DNA of 64,000 nt from assembly GCA_029776225.1 (NCBI GenBank), contig JAKOTR010000035.1, positions 62,001-126,000 of the forward strand, given 5' to 3'. The notes under the pieces were generated by a model that searched no databases, was not told where the DNA came from, and saw only the letters and a program-made list of their open reading frames with translations. The stretch's first letter is position 1. Every line of letters starts with the position of its first letter. This stretch comes from Acidobacteriota bacterium (GTDB lineage: Bacteria > Acidobacteriota > Terriglobia > Bryobacterales > Bryobacteraceae). The position numbers and the translations under genes were made by a program. This document shows positions 62,162 to 64,000 of this stretch, piece after piece.

Positions 62162-63195
62162 CCCGTATCGTCAAGAGCGTCGCACCGATCCGCATTTGCG
62201 ACAACGGAGGCTGGACGGACACCTGGTTCGCGGGCCACGGGCGTGTCTTCAACATCGCCGTCTATCCGTACGCGGAAGTCGAGATGCGGGTCCGGCGCGG
62301 CGCCGTGGACCGCGAGCGCATCACGATTCACGCTGAGAATTACGGCCAGTCCTATACCATTGCCGAGCCGTGCGGCTCTTACGGCAAGCATCCCCTGCTG
62401 GAAGCGGCCTTCGATTACATGCACATCCCCAAGGATGTCTCCATCGAGGTCTCGATTTTCAGCGAAGCGCCGGGCGGATGTTCTACAGGCACCTCCGCGG
62501 CCGTGAGTGTGGCGCTCATCGGAGCGCTCGATACGCTGACGCCTGGGCGGATGTCGCCTCATGAAGTCGCGGCGGCCGCGCAGCGCATTGAGACCGAACT
62601 GCTCAACCAGCAGTGCGGCATCCAGGACCAGATCGCCTCGGCGTTCGGCGGCATCAACTACATCGAGATGCACCGCTACCCGCACGCCTCGGTCAGCCAG
62701 ATCCGCATTCCGGATTCGCTTTGGTGGGAGCTGGAAAGCAGGCTGTCGCTGGTCTACGTCGGCCAGACGCACAGTTCTTCGGAAGTGCACCAGATGGTGA
62801 TTCGGGAACTGGAGGGCGCGGGTCCGGATACGCCCAAGCTTCGCCCGCTGCGCTGCGCCGCGGAGAAATCGAAAGACGCACTGTACGCCGGCGACTTTGA
62901 AGCGCTCGGGCGCGCGATGATCGAATGCACGGAGGCGCAGGCGGAGCTGCATCCCGCGCTGGTCGGGCCGCATCACCGGCGTATTATTGAAATCGCGCGC
63001 GCCCACGGCGCGCTCGGCTGGAAGGTGAACGGAGCGGGCGGAGAGGGCGGCTCGGTGACGATCCTCAGCGGCGCCGGCTCCGCGCGCAAGCGTGCGATGC
63101 TGCGCGAGATCGAGCAGACCTGCCCCACCTACCGGAACATCCCAATCTACCTTTCGCGCTACGGCCTCCGGGTCTGGGAGGCGGGGGAAGGGTAG
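62158..63195 (+). CDS. GHMP-family sugar kinase (heptose/fucose kinase-like)
   Basis: The 345-residue protein starts at a TTG overlapping the previous stop (TTGA). It opens with APIRICDNGGWTDTWFAGHG, the sugar-binding segment of the HddA/fucokinase branch. It has the GHMP phosphate loop SEAPGGCSTGTSAAVSVALI, QQCGIQDQIASAFGGINYIE, and a C-terminal VNGAGGEGGSVTIL. These kinases phosphorylate anomeric or other sugar hydroxyls, for example D-glycero-D-manno-heptose 7-phosphate or L-fucose. Coupling to the cytosolic oxidoreductase suggests that the oxidised or epimerised sugar is then activated. Confidence 0.82.
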   Translation: MTRIVKSVAPIRICDNGGWTDTWFAGHGRVFNIAVYPYAEVEMRVRRGAVDRERITIHAENYGQSYTIAEPCGSYGKHPLLEAAFDYMHIPKDVSIEVSIFSEAPGGCSTGTSAAVSVALIGALDTLTPGRMSPHEVAAAAQRIETELLNQQCGIQDQIASAFGGINYIEMHRYPHASVSQIRIPDSLWWELESRLSLVYVGQTHSSSEVHQMVIRELEGAGPDTPKLRPLRCAAEKSKDALYAGDFEALGRAMIECTEAQAELHPALVGPHHRRIIEIARAHGALGWKVNGAGGEGGSVTILSGAGSARKRAMLREIEQTCPTYRNIPIYLSRYGLRVWEAGEG

Positions 63196-63382
63196 GGGCC
63201 GCCGCGCATTTCCTTGTAGGCGACCGCGGGAGCCTCGACGTGGAGGCCAGCAGCGGCCGTTGTCAACTTTCGGGTGGCTGACCATCCCTCCGGAGCTGGG
63301 GAGCAGTTCGGTAGTTGGAGGGTTGCCAGCCGGATTCCTCCATCAGACGCGATAGACAGACAAGGGGAGAGCCGGCAGTCAA

Positions 63383-63493
63383 GTGAATTATCATCTTCAT
63401 GGATTTGCGGTGAACGGAGTTCAGTACAGCATTAATGTTTCGCAAGCAGAGTTCAATGTCCACTGGAAGATATCAGAACCTACCTGTCCTTGA
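63383..63493 (+). CDS. Possible 36-residue small protein overlapping the SIR2-like gene start
   Basis: A GTG at 63383, with AAGGGGAGA about 12 nt upstream, opens a 36-codon frame (NYHLHGFAVNGVQYSINVSQ...) ending at TGA 63491-63493. Residue use looks protein-like, a mixed beta pattern with aromatic residues. The frame overlaps the start of the SIR2-like gene in another register, which would allow coupling. The rest of the gap from 63196 shows no clear gene or promoter. Evidence is thin. Confidence 0.3.
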   Translation: MNYHLHGFAVNGVQYSINVSQAEFNVHWKISEPTCP

Positions 63494-64000
63494 GTCCCCT
63501 GACGTTTTTGTACTCGGCGCCGGCTTCTCCCACGCGATCAGTGACAGCATGCCGCTGATGAGGGATCTCGGTTGTCGTGTTGCTACCAACCAGCCCGAAT
63601 ATCAGCGCATCGCCGAGCTCTTCGGTGGTGACGTCGAACTGGCAATGACGTTCCTGGTACAGGACCAGCCCTGGCTGGCAGAGTCCGACCGCCTCCGGAA
63701 TAGAGCGGTTTTTCTCGAGATCTCCAGGAAAGTCGCAAGTGTGATCGACGAGGCGACTGAGGAGGTGTTGAGCCATCCCTGCCCGGAATGGCTGGTTAGG
63801 TTTGTACACTACTTACACGACTGCAGATGCACAGTCATAACCCTCAATTACGACACACTCCTGGAACGCGCCTTCCGAGCAATCGAGCTGGGGCAGGATC
63901 CTCTCGGTCGGCCAAATTGTTACCTGGATGCGCGGGCGCTTTTCCCAATTGCTCTGCAAGCACCTGGTCTTGGGTTTCTTAGACCGCTGTCTGCTACTGT
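63435..64000 (+). CDS. SIR2-like NAD-binding domain protein (3' end outside window)
   Basis: An open frame from ATG 63435 (or 63456) runs off the window without a stop. It has the SIR2-type nucleotide loop VFVLGAGFSHAIS and the second signature TVITLNYDTLLERAF, equivalent to the TQNID region whose Asn and Asp are catalytic. SIR2-like domains of this kind occur in anti-phage effectors that deplete NAD, as well as in other bacterial proteins. About 188 residues are visible. Codon use and GC appear lower than in the upstream sugar genes, consistent with transfer. Downstream partners cannot be seen. Confidence 0.68.
   Translation, partial: MFRKQSSMSTGRYQNLPVLESPDVFVLGAGFSHAISDSMPLMRDLGCRVATNQPEYQRIAELFGGDVELAMTFLVQDQPWLAESDRLRNRAVFLEISRKVASVIDEATEEVLSHPCPEWLVRFVHYLHDCRCTVITLNYDTLLERAFRAIELGQDPLGRPNCYLDARALFPIALQAPGLGFLRPLSAT

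Noticed and set aside
63480-63809. A 109-codon minus-strand frame at the right edge.
   Set aside because: It lies antisense to the SIR2-like gene, whose conserved motifs are on the plus strand.

Overview
The window looks like a chromosomal segment of a Gram-negative soil or wetland Acidobacteriota, most likely of the Bryobacterales/Solibacter type. This is inferred from gene content, not from a marker search. The DNA is GC-rich and densely coding. lpxA and lpxD point to an outer membrane. The gene repertoire is typical of that group: many Tat-signal Gfo/Idh/MocA oxidoreductases, Tat-signal aldo-keto reductases with Fe-S tails, sulfatases, DUF1080 and ThuA proteins, and a large putative-Ig repeat protein.

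Layout. 1-2835: end of an alpha-mannosidase, a Tat-signal mannonate-dehydratase-like enzyme and a TPR protein. 2913-4913 (minus): a membrane-anchored JAMM-domain protein lacking one metal ligand, plus a 76-aa protein. 5073-12701: one operon behind a good sigma70-type promoter. It encodes a CBM48-like/gluconate-dehydrogenase-subunit-3 fusion, a GMC flavoprotein, two cupin proteins and a GlgX-type debranching enzyme; I regard it as the most interesting metabolic unit here. 12886-17310: three coupled genes for exported proteins ending in an eight-repeat Ig-like protein. 17314-24516: receiver protein, thiG, and a three-gene block of hybrid kinases. 24793-27230: lpxA and lpxD diverge from a 19-bp gap, followed by a P-loop NTPase. 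27199-31508: DUF6599-like protein, two Fe-S aldo-keto reductases and a DUF362 protein. 31614-38996: large exported protein, ribA, LytS-like kinase, methyltransferase, Gfo/Idh/MocA and GarR-like reductase. 39051-42107: a pseudogene with three lesions, two small proteins and two degenerate receivers.

42108-42720 has no convincing gene. It folds into five successive strong hairpins and is my best candidate for a structured RNA. 42721-56494 holds an anaerobic sulfatase maturase, CNNM/CBS protein, penicillin acylase, ThuA protein, sugar porter, fucose-isomerase-like protein, two Cys-type sulfatases facing each other, DUF1080 and DUF47. The maturase and the two sulfatases form a functional set. 56643-59568 holds a GH28-like beta-helix enzyme, a Doc/Fic toxin-antitoxin module beside tRNA-Leu(GAG), and secG. 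59642-63195 holds two tandem Gfo/Idh/MocA paralogues (one Tat-exported, one cytosolic) and an overlapping GHMP sugar kinase. The right edge enters a SIR2-like gene that could open a defence island.

The common theme is polysaccharide and sugar-acid scavenging: glycosidase, sulfatases, sugar isomerase/dehydratase homologues carrying Tat signals, NAD(P)-sugar oxidoreductases and a sugar kinase. Cell-envelope and two-component signalling genes are interspersed. I saw no CRISPR array, insertion sequence, rRNA gene or prophage.
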